DNA from: Weeksellaceae bacterium
GTDB lineage: Bacteria > Bacteroidota > Bacteroidia > Flavobacteriales > Weeksellaceae
Length of the DNA stretch: 64,000 nt
Assembly (NCBI GenBank): GCA_949788275.1
Contig: OX460916.1
Span: 1,798,001-1,862,000, forward strand
Reading direction: 5' to 3'
The translations under genes were made by a program, and so were the position numbers. The notes under the pieces were generated by a model that saw only the letters and a program-made list of their open reading frames with translations, did not search any database and was not told the origin of the DNA. Numbering within the stretch: the first letter of the stretch is position 1; every line of letters begins with the position of its first letter. Below, one piece after another: positions 35,208-43,652 of this stretch.

Positions 35208-36449
35208 ATGAAATTAATTGGCCCCTTTAAGCAAATTGTTACTTTGCGTCATCTTCCTTTAAAAGGAAAAATTCAAGACGAGGCATTAGAAATTATTCAA
35301 GACGGTGGTATCCTGACCGATCGAGATACAATTACTGCCATAGGAACCTATCAAGAACTTCAATCAGTCTATCCCAATGCTGTTCTAGAGCATATCGATG
35401 AAGATCAAGTTTTAATTCCTGGATTCATCGATTCACACACCCATATTTGTTTTGGAGGCAATAGAGCGAAAGATTTTGGAATGCGTTTAAACGGAAAAAC
35501 CTACTTAGAGATCGCAGCCAGTGGCGGCGGTATTTGGTCGACCGTTATGCACACCCGAAATAAATCTCAACAAGCGCTTACCCAAAGTACTTCAGAAAAT
35601 ATTTGTACCCTTATCCAGAAAGGAATCACCACCGCTGAAGTAAAAAGTGGTTATGCCTTAAACACCACAGATGAACTAAAGATGTTACGCGCTATCAAAG
35701 ATGCTGCGCACCAAACACCCATCGATATTATCCCCACCTTCTTAGGTGCCCATATGAAACCCAAAGATTTTGAAGGAAGTAATCAAGCCTACTTAGAAGA
35801 ATTAGTCAATGATGTTTTTCCAATTTTAAAGTCGGAAGAATTAGCCAATCGGGTCGATATCTTTGTTGAACAATCGGCATTTTCGGTGGAAGAAGGCGAT
35901 TATTACCTTGCAAAAGCCCAAGAACATGGTTTTCAACTTACGGTTCATGCCGATCAATTTACCCCAGGTGGAAGCGAATTGGCCATCAAATACAAAGCAT
36001 TAAGCGCCGATCATTTGGAATTTTCTGGCGAAAAAGAAATCGATCAACTCGCCAATTCAGACGTTGTTGCAACCGTTTTACCCGGTGCTTCCATTGGTTT
36101 AGGTATGCAATATGCGCCTGCGCGTCAACTGTTAGACGCTGGTTGTTGTGTATCCATTGCTTCCGATTGGAATCCTGGTTCTGCTCCTATGGGTGATTTT
36201 TTAACCCAAGCATCCATTTTAGCGACCTTCGAGAAATTATCCATGGCCGAAATTTTAGCCGGAATGACTTTTCGCGCCGCGAAAGCCTTGAATCTTCAAG
36301 ATCGTGGCCAGCTAGAAATTGGCCAAAAAGCCGATTTTATTTCCTTTCCAACCGATGATTTTAGCAACATCATTTACCGACAAGGACAACTCCAACCATC
36401 AAAAGTTTGGAAAAATAGCGTCGAAATCTTCTCTCAACCCCTTAAATAA
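35208..36449 (+). CDS. hutI: Imidazolonepropionase
   Basis: 413 residues, amidohydrolase fold: metal motif PGFIDSHTHICFGGNRAKDF, KSGYALNTTDELKMLRA, the second His region LTVHADQFTPGGS, and ASDWNPGSAP with the metal Asp. It opens the imidazolone ring in histidine breakdown. Other hut genes are not in the window. Confidence 0.95.
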   Translation: MKLIGPFKQIVTLRHLPLKGKIQDEALEIIQDGGILTDRDTITAIGTYQELQSVYPNAVLEHIDEDQVLIPGFIDSHTHICFGGNRAKDFGMRLNGKTYLEIAASGGGIWSTVMHTRNKSQQALTQSTSENICTLIQKGITTAEVKSGYALNTTDELKMLRAIKDAAHQTPIDIIPTFLGAHMKPKDFEGSNQAYLEELVNDVFPILKSEELANRVDIFVEQSAFSVEEGDYYLAKAQEHGFQLTVHADQFTPGGSELAIKYKALSADHLEFSGEKEIDQLANSDVVATVLPGASIGLGMQYAPARQLLDAGCCVSIASDWNPGSAPMGDFLTQASILATFEKLSMAEILAGMTFRAAKALNLQDRGQLEIGQKADFISFPTDDFSNIIYRQGQLQPSKVWKNSVEIFSQPLK

Positions 36450-36477
36450 TTGTAATTTTGCACTCTAATAATCGTTT

Positions 36478-37338
36478 ATGATCGCATCTATGACAGGTTA
36501 CGGGAAAGCCGTTCTCGAATTACCTGATAAAAAAATAACTATTGAAGTTCGTTCTTTAAACAGTAAAACATTGGATACCAACACGCGTTTCCCTTCGTTC
36601 TACCGTGAAAAAGAATTGGAAATACGCAATATCATCTCTGAAAAAGTTCAACGTGGAAAAGTCGACTTTTCTATGATGGTTGAATTAAATCCTGCTGCAA
36701 GAACTCAAAAAATTAACGCTGATTTAATCAAAGCCTATATCGAAGATTTTAAAACGATTACACCCGATATTTCAGAAGCCGATCTATTGCCTGTTGTTAT
36801 GCGCATGCCCGACGTGATGAACTACCGCCAAGAAGATTTAAATCCGGAAGAATGGACGGCCATTCGCGCTACCATTCTCGACGCTATTGAATCGCTTAAC
36901 GTCTTTCGACGAGACGAAGGTCGTGTGCTCGAAAACGACATTACCCAACGTCTTCATACCATTCTAGGCTTATTAGAAGAAGTACAACCTTTCGAAGGTG
37001 AACGAATCGTTACCATTAAAGAACGTTTCAACAAACGCATGGAAGAGATTAATGTCGACGTTGATCAAAACCGCTTCGAACAAGAATTAATCTTTTTCTT
37101 AGAAAAATTAGACATTACCGAAGAAAAAGTACGTCTTAAGAACCACTGTGAATATTTCATCGAAGAATTAGGAAAAGCAGAATCAAATGGAAAAAAATTA
37201 GGTTTTATCTCCCAAGAAATCGGACGAGAAGTCAACACCCTAGGTTCTAAATCGAATCACTCTGAAATGCAAAAAATTGTCGTTCAAATGAAAGACGAAT
37301 TGGAAAAGATTAAAGAACAATCCTTAAATATACTGTAA
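36478..37338 (+). CDS. YicC/YloC family endoribonuclease
   Basis: 286 residues with the YicC start MIASMTGYGKAVLELP, the RGKVDFSMMVE block and the DUF1732 C-terminus ending in LEKIKEQSLNIL. The family are endoribonucleases, and in E. coli YicC affects small-RNA turnover. Its stop overlaps the gmk ATG by one base, and yicC-gmk is a common pair. Confidence 0.92.
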   Translation: MIASMTGYGKAVLELPDKKITIEVRSLNSKTLDTNTRFPSFYREKELEIRNIISEKVQRGKVDFSMMVELNPAARTQKINADLIKAYIEDFKTITPDISEADLLPVVMRMPDVMNYRQEDLNPEEWTAIRATILDAIESLNVFRRDEGRVLENDITQRLHTILGLLEEVQPFEGERIVTIKERFNKRMEEINVDVDQNRFEQELIFFLEKLDITEEKVRLKNHCEYFIEELGKAESNGKKLGFISQEIGREVNTLGSKSNHSEMQKIVVQMKDELEKIKEQSLNIL

Positions 37339-37904
37339 TGAATAAAGGGAAATTGATTGTCTTTTCTGCCCCTTCTGGTGCCGGTAAAACAACGTTAGTG
37401 AAACATGCCTTAGAACATGTTAACCAAATTCAATTTTCAATCTCTTGTACCACAAGAGATATTAGAGAAGGTGAAGAACACGGAAAAGACTATTACTATC
37501 TTTCTGCGGAAGAATTTAAATCGAAAATTGGAAACGATGAATTCATTGAATATGAAGAAGTCTACACCAATAACTATTACGGCACACTAAAGGCCGAAAT
37601 TCAACGCATTACCGAACAAGGAAAATCCGTGGTTTTCGACATTGATGTAATGGGTGGTTTAAACATTAAAAAAATGTACGGCCAAGATTGCCTCACCGTT
37701 TTTGTTCATCCCCCTTCATTGGCCGTTCTCGAAGAGCGTTTAGTGGCTAGAAACACCGAAAGTGAAGAAAAATTACAACAACGAATTAGCAAAGCAGCCA
37801 TTGAAATGGAAACCGCTCCAAAATTCGATGTGATTTTATGGAACGACGATTTAACCATCGCAAAACAAGAAACACTGTTATTGATTAACAACTTTATTCA
37901 ATAG
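37338..37904 (+). CDS. gmk: Guanylate kinase
   Basis: 188 residues: P-loop FSAPSGAGKTTLVKH, GMP-binding SISCTTRDIREGEEHGKDYYYL, VVFDIDVMGG and ERLVARNTESEEKLQQRI. Makes GDP from GMP and ATP. Translationally coupled to yicC. Confidence 0.97.
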   Translation: MNKGKLIVFSAPSGAGKTTLVKHALEHVNQIQFSISCTTRDIREGEEHGKDYYYLSAEEFKSKIGNDEFIEYEEVYTNNYYGTLKAEIQRITEQGKSVVFDIDVMGGLNIKKMYGQDCLTVFVHPPSLAVLEERLVARNTESEEKLQQRISKAAIEMETAPKFDVILWNDDLTIAKQETLLLINNFIQ

Positions 37905-37922
37905 AAAACAGACCACATACAG

Positions 37923-37957
37923 AAAGGCTTTATATCATTTGATTTAAAGCCTTTTTT
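37923..37957 (+). terminator. Intrinsic terminator of yicC-gmk
   Basis: Outer stem 37923-37932 with 37945-37954, inner ATCA/TGAT pairing, followed by T residues to 37957. Confidence 0.85.
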
Positions 37958-37989
37958 TGTTTAATTTACTCCCTTATATAAACAACACA

Positions 37990-38763
37990 ATGAAAACAAA
38001 AGAGACCTTACTTCTCCAAGGCGTTCAACTCCATTACGAACACCATATAATCGATTCCCAGCAACCAACCATTATTTTCTTACACGACTCATTAGGCTGT
38101 GTTACCCTTTGGAGAGACTTTCCTCTCCAATTAGCCGCTCAAACCAATTGCAACATTCTTTGCTACGATCGCCAAGGCTACGGCCAATCTGCACCCTTTG
38201 ACAAAGCACCTAGAGATTGGTGGTATATGCACCAAGAAGCCGATACCCTACAAGCGCTTATTAAAGCACTCCAACTAAAAGAAATCATTCTATTTGGTCA
38301 CAGTGATGGGGGAACTATTGCCCTCTTGTATGCCGCAAAATACAAAGAATACCTAAAAGGAATTATTGTAGAAGGCGCCCATGTCCTTATTGAAGATATT
38401 ACACTACAAGGTATTAAAACCTTTGAACAAGCCTACGCAACAACCAACTTAAAAGAAAAGTTGATCAAATACCATGGCGATAAAACCGAAGAGATCTTTC
38501 AACGCTGGACCAAGACTTGGCAACAACCCGCATTTAGAAATTGGAATATCCGCCAAGAATTAACCGCCATTCAATGCCCAACACTCGTTATCCAAGGCGT
38601 AGATGATGCGTTTGGATCCATTAAACAAGTCGAAACCATTGTTAACTACATCGATACCAAGGGGTACTTCTATATAGTGAACCATGCCGAACATACTCCC
38701 CACAAAGAACAACCAGCAACCACCTTACGCGTTACAACCACCTTTATCGAAGGCATAAACTAA
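37990..38763 (+). CDS. Alpha/beta hydrolase
   Basis: 257 residues from ATG at 37990 (11 extra residues from 37957 would come from the terminator region). Oxyanion-type IIFLHDSLG, nucleophile elbow FGHSDGGT (Ser near 109), Asp in QGVDDAFG and His in VNHAEHTPH form a triad. No signal peptide, so cytoplasmic. Substrate unknown; the pattern is of lipase/esterase-like or MenH-like hydrolases, and the last has no support other than the menaquinone genes elsewhere in the window. Confidence 0.82.
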   Translation: MKTKETLLLQGVQLHYEHHIIDSQQPTIIFLHDSLGCVTLWRDFPLQLAAQTNCNILCYDRQGYGQSAPFDKAPRDWWYMHQEADTLQALIKALQLKEIILFGHSDGGTIALLYAAKYKEYLKGIIVEGAHVLIEDITLQGIKTFEQAYATTNLKEKLIKYHGDKTEEIFQRWTKTWQQPAFRNWNIRQELTAIQCPTLVIQGVDDAFGSIKQVETIVNYIDTKGYFYIVNHAEHTPHKEQPATTLRVTTTFIEGIN

Positions 38764-38818
38764 TTTTCTTAAAAAACGGATCAATCATTCTGTTTCAAGA
38801 CATACAAGATGCTTATTG

Positions 38819-38925
38819 GGGCGGTCGCTACGCGCCGGGCTATCCGCTATATCTTTGCTGCAAAAACATTTCGGTTTGTGGAAAATCAAGGTGGCAGCAA
38901 AGGATGCCGCTGCTATCCCTACCGC
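38819..38925 (+). repeat. Dispersed intergenic repeat, copy R4 (intact)
   Basis: Starts GGGCGGTCGC and ends CCCTACCGC. Compared with the other copies both a 5' C and the facing 3' G are changed (to T and A), keeping the terminal pair. Inner arms TTTGCTGC and GCAGCAAA are kept. It lies 56 nt after the hydrolase stop, in its orientation. The IS110 target core (38909-38922) has two differences from the occupied sites. Confidence 0.85.
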
Positions 38926-38928
38926 AAA

Positions 38929-38959
38929 CTCCCCCATAAACCAAAGGTTTATGGGGGAG
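38929..38959. repeat. Private inverted repeat next to repeat copy R4
   Basis: Perfect 14-bp arms (38929-38942 with 38946-38959), AAA loop, starting 3 nt beyond the repeat. No T-tract follows. Confidence 0.78.
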
Positions 38960-38980
38960 GGTTTAGGGTTCAGGCTTCAG

Positions 38981-39008
38981 GGTTTAAGGTTTAAGGTTTA
39001 AGGTTTAA
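38981..39008. repeat. Tandem heptamer repeat (GGTTTAA x4)
   Basis: Four exact units of GGTTTAA at 38981-39008, with related GGGTTTA-like units at 38959-38970 and 39035-39045. Confidence 0.75.
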
Positions 39009-39314
39009 AGCTAAATGTTAGTGAGGTTGTTCAGGGTTTAAAGTTTGTGTTTTGGATTTAAGGGTTGAAACCAAATAGTAGCGAGGACATGAGTGGTGGT
39101 TTCTTTCGAATGCGGTAGTAAAAAAGTAGTTGATTGTTTTATCCCCAAATGAAAGGAATATGCTTAGCCGTGACAGCTAGTTCTAAAGCGGCCAAATAAA
39201 GCCTTTTCAGCCATCGCAAAAGGCCATATGCAAGCGTCGCATAAAATGAAATATCCAACGATTAAAACGAACAAAGGGCACGTAAAAATCAGCTGATCAG
39301 TTATTCCGATCAGG
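39009..39314. other. Intergenic stretch without recognised gene
   Basis: About 300 nt after the heptamers. A diverged direct repeat is visible (39009-39040 resembles 39065-39090 through TTTAAAGCTAAAT and TTGAAACCAAAT, each followed by TAG and GAGG). A weak CTGATC/GATCAG hairpin at 39293-39313 may end the NlpC/P60 transcript. No coding pattern is seen. Confidence 0.5.
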
Positions 39315-40079
39315 CTAAGGAATCATTTTCTTAATAAAACGCAAACGGTGAGAATAGTGTTGAGAGTCGGTATTGAAAATACCATGGGTATCAATCGGGT
39401 CAATACGCACTTTACCGTGGGCATGGATAATCTGATTATTACCACATAAAATACCTACATGAATAATCTTTCCATCGGCATTGTCAAAAAAAGCTAAATC
39501 ACCAGGGACCGATTCCTCAATAAAACTTAGCACCTCCCCTTCTTCAGCTTGTTGATAGGCATCACGCGGCAATTGATAGCCGCCAATTTTATACACCTGT
39601 TGGGTCAATCCAGAACAATCAATACCAAACGTCGATTTTCCGCCCCACAAATAAGGAACGTTCAAAAACGACTTGGCTATTTCGACCAACTGTTCTTTCG
39701 ATTTTTTACCCGACGTATACACCCCAAAATACTCAAAAACTTTGGGTCCTATTCGTAATTTATTTTCTTTTAAAGCACGTAATTCACCCCCTAACGTTAT
39801 CGTAAAAGGCTTCCCTTTTTCCATGGCTTGGTTGTACGAATTAATCGCGTATTTATCAACCACTTCCCGCTGGTATTCCTCTTCGGTTACCTCAATAATT
39901 TGCTTAGGATCTACCCAGCCTTCGTAACGATCAAATGCCAGTTGTATTTTAATCCAATGGCAAGTTTCTTCAAGAATAAGCACTTTTTCACCGAAAAGTA
40001 TCTGACTAATCATTTCCGATGAATCAGCTGGAAGTGCACGCAAAGGAGCAACACTTACTTGACAAATTGCGTACTTCAT
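39315..40079 (-). CDS. NlpC/P60 (C40) peptidase with SH3-like domains
   Basis: 254 residues: N-terminal bacterial SH3-like region (about 1-130: LRALPADSSEMISQILFGE, WIKIQLAFDRYEGWVD) and C-terminal NlpC/P60 domain with Cys in GIDCSGLTQQ (near 160), His in IIHVGI and IIHAHG. Such enzymes cut peptidoglycan stem peptides, typically gamma-D-Glu to diamino acid bonds. No signal peptide is seen, so it may act in recycling in the cytoplasm. Its ATG overlaps the stop of the methyltransferase gene by 4 nt. Confidence 0.88.
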   Translation of the reverse strand: MKYAICQVSVAPLRALPADSSEMISQILFGEKVLILEETCHWIKIQLAFDRYEGWVDPKQIIEVTEEEYQREVVDKYAINSYNQAMEKGKPFTITLGGELRALKENKLRIGPKVFEYFGVYTSGKKSKEQLVEIAKSFLNVPYLWGGKSTFGIDCSGLTQQVYKIGGYQLPRDAYQQAEEGEVLSFIEESVPGDLAFFDNADGKIIHVGILCGNNQIIHAHGKVRIDPIDTHGIFNTDSQHYSHRLRFIKKMIP

Positions 40080-40723
40080 TTTTTACGAATTAAAGTGATT
40101 CCATCGCGAATTGGTAAAATAAGCGATTCTACCCGATCATCATTCGCTATTTGGTAATTCAAGTCTTTTAAAACTTGTGTAGAAGGATCTTTTTTATCCA
40201 CCTCATCCAATAAGACTTTCCCATACCAAAGTACGTTATCAATAAGAATTACGCCACCGGGCTTTAATAAAGGCAATACACGATTGAAATAAAAGGGGTA
40301 ATTCGGTTTATCAGCATCGATAAAAATTAAATCGAGTGAATGATCGGCCAAGGTATCTAATTCCTTCACGGCATCGTTCACACGAAAATCGATTTGGTGG
40401 GCATAAGGTGATTCCTGAAAATATTTATCACATAAGTAAGCCAACTCATCGTTTTTATCCATGGTTATAATCTTTCCATCAGCTGGAAGACCTTCGGCCA
40501 AACACAAAGTCGCATAGCCCGTAAAGGTACCTATTTCGAGAATGTTTTTGGGCGAAAGAATTTTAGATAACAAACTCAATAAACGACCTTGGTACTCCCC
40601 TGAGATCATATGAGGTTGTGTCGTTGTCTGAAAAGTTTCAATGCGCAAGCGACGAAGAAGATCAGGTTCTTGTTCGGCGTGTTGTACTAAATACGTATCG
40701 AGACTTTTAGGAATATCTATCAT
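40076..40723 (-). CDS. SAM-dependent O-methyltransferase
   Basis: 215 residues from ATG at 40723 (MIDIPKSLDTYLVQH). Catechol-O-methyltransferase-like (Methyltransf_3): ILEIGTFTGYATLCLAEGL as motif I, LDLIFIDADKPNYPFYF with metal Asp, and GGVILIDNVLWYGKVL. A metal-dependent small-molecule methylase of unknown substrate. The N-terminal extension to 40774 is rejected. It is coupled to the NlpC/P60 gene by a 4-nt overlap. Confidence 0.88.
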   Translation of the reverse strand: MIDIPKSLDTYLVQHAEQEPDLLRRLRIETFQTTTQPHMISGEYQGRLLSLLSKILSPKNILEIGTFTGYATLCLAEGLPADGKIITMDKNDELAYLCDKYFQESPYAHQIDFRVNDAVKELDTLADHSLDLIFIDADKPNYPFYFNRVLPLLKPGGVILIDNVLWYGKVLLDEVDKKDPSTQVLKDLNYQIANDDRVESLILPIRDGITLIRKK

Positions 40724-40828
40724 AGCGTGAATAAAAGGGTACAAAAATAAAAAATCCGTACCGAAATTACGCATTTTTACGCGAATTTAGGTACGAATTT
40801 TTAAAAGAGTGTGTAAGACGGTTGAGCC

Positions 40829-42742
40829 TTATTTACTTTGCTCTACTTTTTCTTGAATATCTTTCACCACAGAAGGGTCCAATAAGGTCGAAGTATCGCC
40901 AAAATCGGTTTCTCCAGAAGCTATTTTGCGTAAAATACGTCGCATAATTTTTCCACTACGCGTTTTTGGAAGCCCATTTACCACCTGTATCTTATCGGGT
41001 TTGGCAATGGCACCAATCGATTTTGAAACCGTTTCTTTAATTTCTTTCATCAATGCATCGCTTTCTTCCACGTTATTTTGTAAAATAACAAAGGCGTATA
41101 ACGCATTTCCTTTAATCGGATGCGGATAACCGACCACCGCACTTTCCGCAACATCTTGATGTTCATTGATCGCATTTTCTATCGGAGCCGTTCCTAAATT
41201 ATGACCCGATACAATCACCACGTCATCGACACGTCCTGTGATACGGTAGTTTCCCATCGCATCGCGATAGGCGCCATCCCCTGTAAAATAATACCCCGGA
41301 TAAGCCGAAAAATAGGTTTCCTTATAACGCTCATGATCACCATAAACCGTTCTAGCCATCGAAGGCCATGGAAATTTAATCGCTAATTTACCTTCTGCTT
41401 TCTCCGCAATGGTTTCTATTTCATGCCCTTGTTCATCCATCAACACCAATTGAATGCCAGGAAGAGGCAAGGTCGCAAAAGTTGGTCGTGTAGGCGTAAT
41501 TCCTGCGAGAGGAGAGATCAAGATAGAACCGGTTTCGGTTTGCCACCACGTATCCACAATCGGGCAATTACCTTTCCCAATGAAGTCGTTGTACCAGTGC
41601 CAAGCCTCTTCATTAATCGGTTCTCCAACCGATCCCAAAACTTTTAAACTCGATAAATCGTACTTTTCAACAAAACTCAACGGTTCTTTTGCTAACGAGC
41701 GTATAGCTGTTGGAGCGGTATAAAAATGGGTGATCTTTAATTTTTCAACGATTTCCCAAAATCGCCCAAAATCGGGATAACTCGGTACCCCCTCAAACAT
41801 AACGGTTGTTGCACCACAGGCCAACGGGCCATACACGATATAACTATGCCCTGTAATCCAGCCGATATCTGCTGTACACCAAAAAATATCGTTGGGTTGC
41901 ATCTGAAATATATTTTCAAAAGAATAAGCGGTTTCTATTAAATAGCCACCAATGGTATGCACCATTCCTTTTGGTTTTCCTGTAGAACCGGACGTATAGA
42001 GAATAAATAACGGATCTTCGGCATCCATGCTTTCGGGTGTACAATGATCGGTGACCTTGTGCATTTCTTCCATCCAAAATTTATCTCGGCCCCCCACCAT
42101 CGAAGTCGGTTCAATGGCGCGACGATAAACAATACACGTCTGAATCGATGGGCTTTCTTTCAATGCCTCATCGCAAATCGCTTTTAAATTAATGGGCTTC
42201 TCACCGCGGTAAACCTCATTGGCGGTCACCAAAAGCTTGCACTGTGCATCATTAATGCGTGAAGCAATCGCTGCAGAAGAAAAGCCTGCAAAGACAATGG
42301 AATGCACAGCTCCGATACGCGCACACGCCAACATCGCAATGGCTAGTTCAGGAATCATAGGCATATAAATACACACCCGATCGCCTTTCACAATGCCATT
42401 GTTTTTTAAAACATTGGCAAATTGACACACCTTCGAATGCAGTTGGCGGTAGGTAATGATTCGTGTTTCTTCGAGCGGATTATTCGGTTCCCAAATAATC
42501 GCGGTCTTATTCGGATGAATGGCCACATGCCTATCCAATACATTTTCAGTAATATTTAACTTTCCTCCAGAAAACCATTTAAAATTGGCGTCTTCAAAGC
42601 TATATTCCAGTGTTTTATCCCATTTCTTATGCCAAATAAAATCATCGGCTACTTTCGCCCAAAACAATTCAGGCTCCTCGACACTTTCACGGTATACTTT
42701 TTTGTATTCCGAAAACGAGTCGATTCGTAATTTATCAAACAT
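40829..42742 (-). CDS. acs: Acetyl-CoA synthetase
   Basis: 637 residues, ANL superfamily: P-loop LFILYTSGSTGKPKGMVHT (near 265), DTWWQTETGS (near 410), YYFTGDGAYRD and the C-terminal Lys in KTRSGKIMRR (near 605) that is the site of acetylation in Acs. Makes acetyl-CoA from acetate and ATP through acetyl-AMP. Monocistronic; a terminator from the next gene upstream lies just before it. Confidence 0.96.
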   Translation of the reverse strand: MFDKLRIDSFSEYKKVYRESVEEPELFWAKVADDFIWHKKWDKTLEYSFEDANFKWFSGGKLNITENVLDRHVAIHPNKTAIIWEPNNPLEETRIITYRQLHSKVCQFANVLKNNGIVKGDRVCIYMPMIPELAIAMLACARIGAVHSIVFAGFSSAAIASRINDAQCKLLVTANEVYRGEKPINLKAICDEALKESPSIQTCIVYRRAIEPTSMVGGRDKFWMEEMHKVTDHCTPESMDAEDPLFILYTSGSTGKPKGMVHTIGGYLIETAYSFENIFQMQPNDIFWCTADIGWITGHSYIVYGPLACGATTVMFEGVPSYPDFGRFWEIVEKLKITHFYTAPTAIRSLAKEPLSFVEKYDLSSLKVLGSVGEPINEEAWHWYNDFIGKGNCPIVDTWWQTETGSILISPLAGITPTRPTFATLPLPGIQLVLMDEQGHEIETIAEKAEGKLAIKFPWPSMARTVYGDHERYKETYFSAYPGYYFTGDGAYRDAMGNYRITGRVDDVVIVSGHNLGTAPIENAINEHQDVAESAVVGYPHPIKGNALYAFVILQNNVEESDALMKEIKETVSKSIGAIAKPDKIQVVNGLPKTRSGKIMRRILRKIASGETDFGDTSTLLDPSVVKDIQEKVEQSK

Positions 42743-42781
42743 ATCTGCTCTTTTTTTTGTGGTTGAAGTATAAATATAAAA

Positions 42782-42813
42782 AAAGCGCGTTATTTATCAA
42801 AATAACGCGCTTT
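42782..42813 (-). terminator. Intrinsic terminator of the M48 protease gene
   Basis: Perfect 14-bp stem (42782-42795 with 42800-42813), loop ATCA. On the minus strand it is followed by a T-run. Confidence 0.9.
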
Positions 42814-42838
42814 ATATTTAAGAATGAATAAATTAAAT

Positions 42839-43642
42839 TTATTTTCCTTTATACGGACTAGCATTGTAATACGCTAATGCTGTAGGCAATGCTTCTTTAA
42901 TTTTAGCAATTCGGGTAGCATCACTCGGGTGAGTGCTTAAGAACTCGGCTACCTTCGCATTTCCTCCTTTTTCAGACATGCGTTCCCAGAAAGGAATTGC
43001 CTCTCTTGGGTCATAACCAGCCATTCCCATTAGGTAAAGACCCGTTACATCGGCATCCAATTCCATTTTACGGCTGTAGTTTAATAAAACCCCCGATCCA
43101 ACAGCTGGGTACAACTGCTCAAAAGCACTTGCATAATTGGCGTTAGTAATGGCACCACCAACCACTTGGCCTAAACCTTGGGCAGCCATTTTCTGTGAAA
43201 CTTGTTCAGCACTATGGCCTGCAAGTGCATGGCCCACTTCGTGGCCCATGACAACGGCTAAACCAGTTGCATTTTTAGTCACGGGTAAAATACCCGAATA
43301 GATGGCTACTTTACCACCCGGCATACACCAGGCATTCACTTCATTGGATTGCAATAAAGTAAATTGCCATTGATAACCGTTTAACTGGCCACCAATGCCT
43401 TTATCGTTATAATATTTCTGAGCAGCATATTTTATACGTTCACCAACGGTTTGCACCATTTTAGCATCCGTTGTTCCCGTAATCATTTTTCCTTCTTTAA
43501 GAACTTCTTGGTATTGGGTAAATGATTGTGGAAAAAGTTGATCATTGCCGATTAACGATAATGATTTTCTACCTGTTACAGGGTTTACGGCACAAGAGGC
43601 TAATAAAGCGCCCAAGCCAATTGTTAAGACTATTTTTTTCAT
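42839..43642 (-). CDS. M48 family metallopeptidase, lipoprotein
   Basis: 267 residues: lipoprotein signal (GALLASC, Cys at 17), then NPVTGRKSLSL and the zinc motif VVMGHEVGHALAGH (near 130), with the third ligand Glu in MELDADVTGLYLMG. The layout matches LoiP/BepA-type periplasmic M48 proteases that guard outer-membrane protein assembly. Downstream of mutS by 10 nt on the same strand, with its own terminator. Confidence 0.9.
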   Translation of the reverse strand: MKKIVLTIGLGALLASCAVNPVTGRKSLSLIGNDQLFPQSFTQYQEVLKEGKMITGTTDAKMVQTVGERIKYAAQKYYNDKGIGGQLNGYQWQFTLLQSNEVNAWCMPGGKVAIYSGILPVTKNATGLAVVMGHEVGHALAGHSAEQVSQKMAAQGLGQVVGGAITNANYASAFEQLYPAVGSGVLLNYSRKMELDADVTGLYLMGMAGYDPREAIPFWERMSEKGGNAKVAEFLSTHPSDATRIAKIKEALPTALAYYNASPYKGK

Positions 43643-43652
43643 TGTTGGTTTG

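Noticed and set aside
38981-39008. Heptamer array as a CRISPR
   Set aside because: Units are contiguous with no spacers, far too short for repeats, and no cas gene is near.
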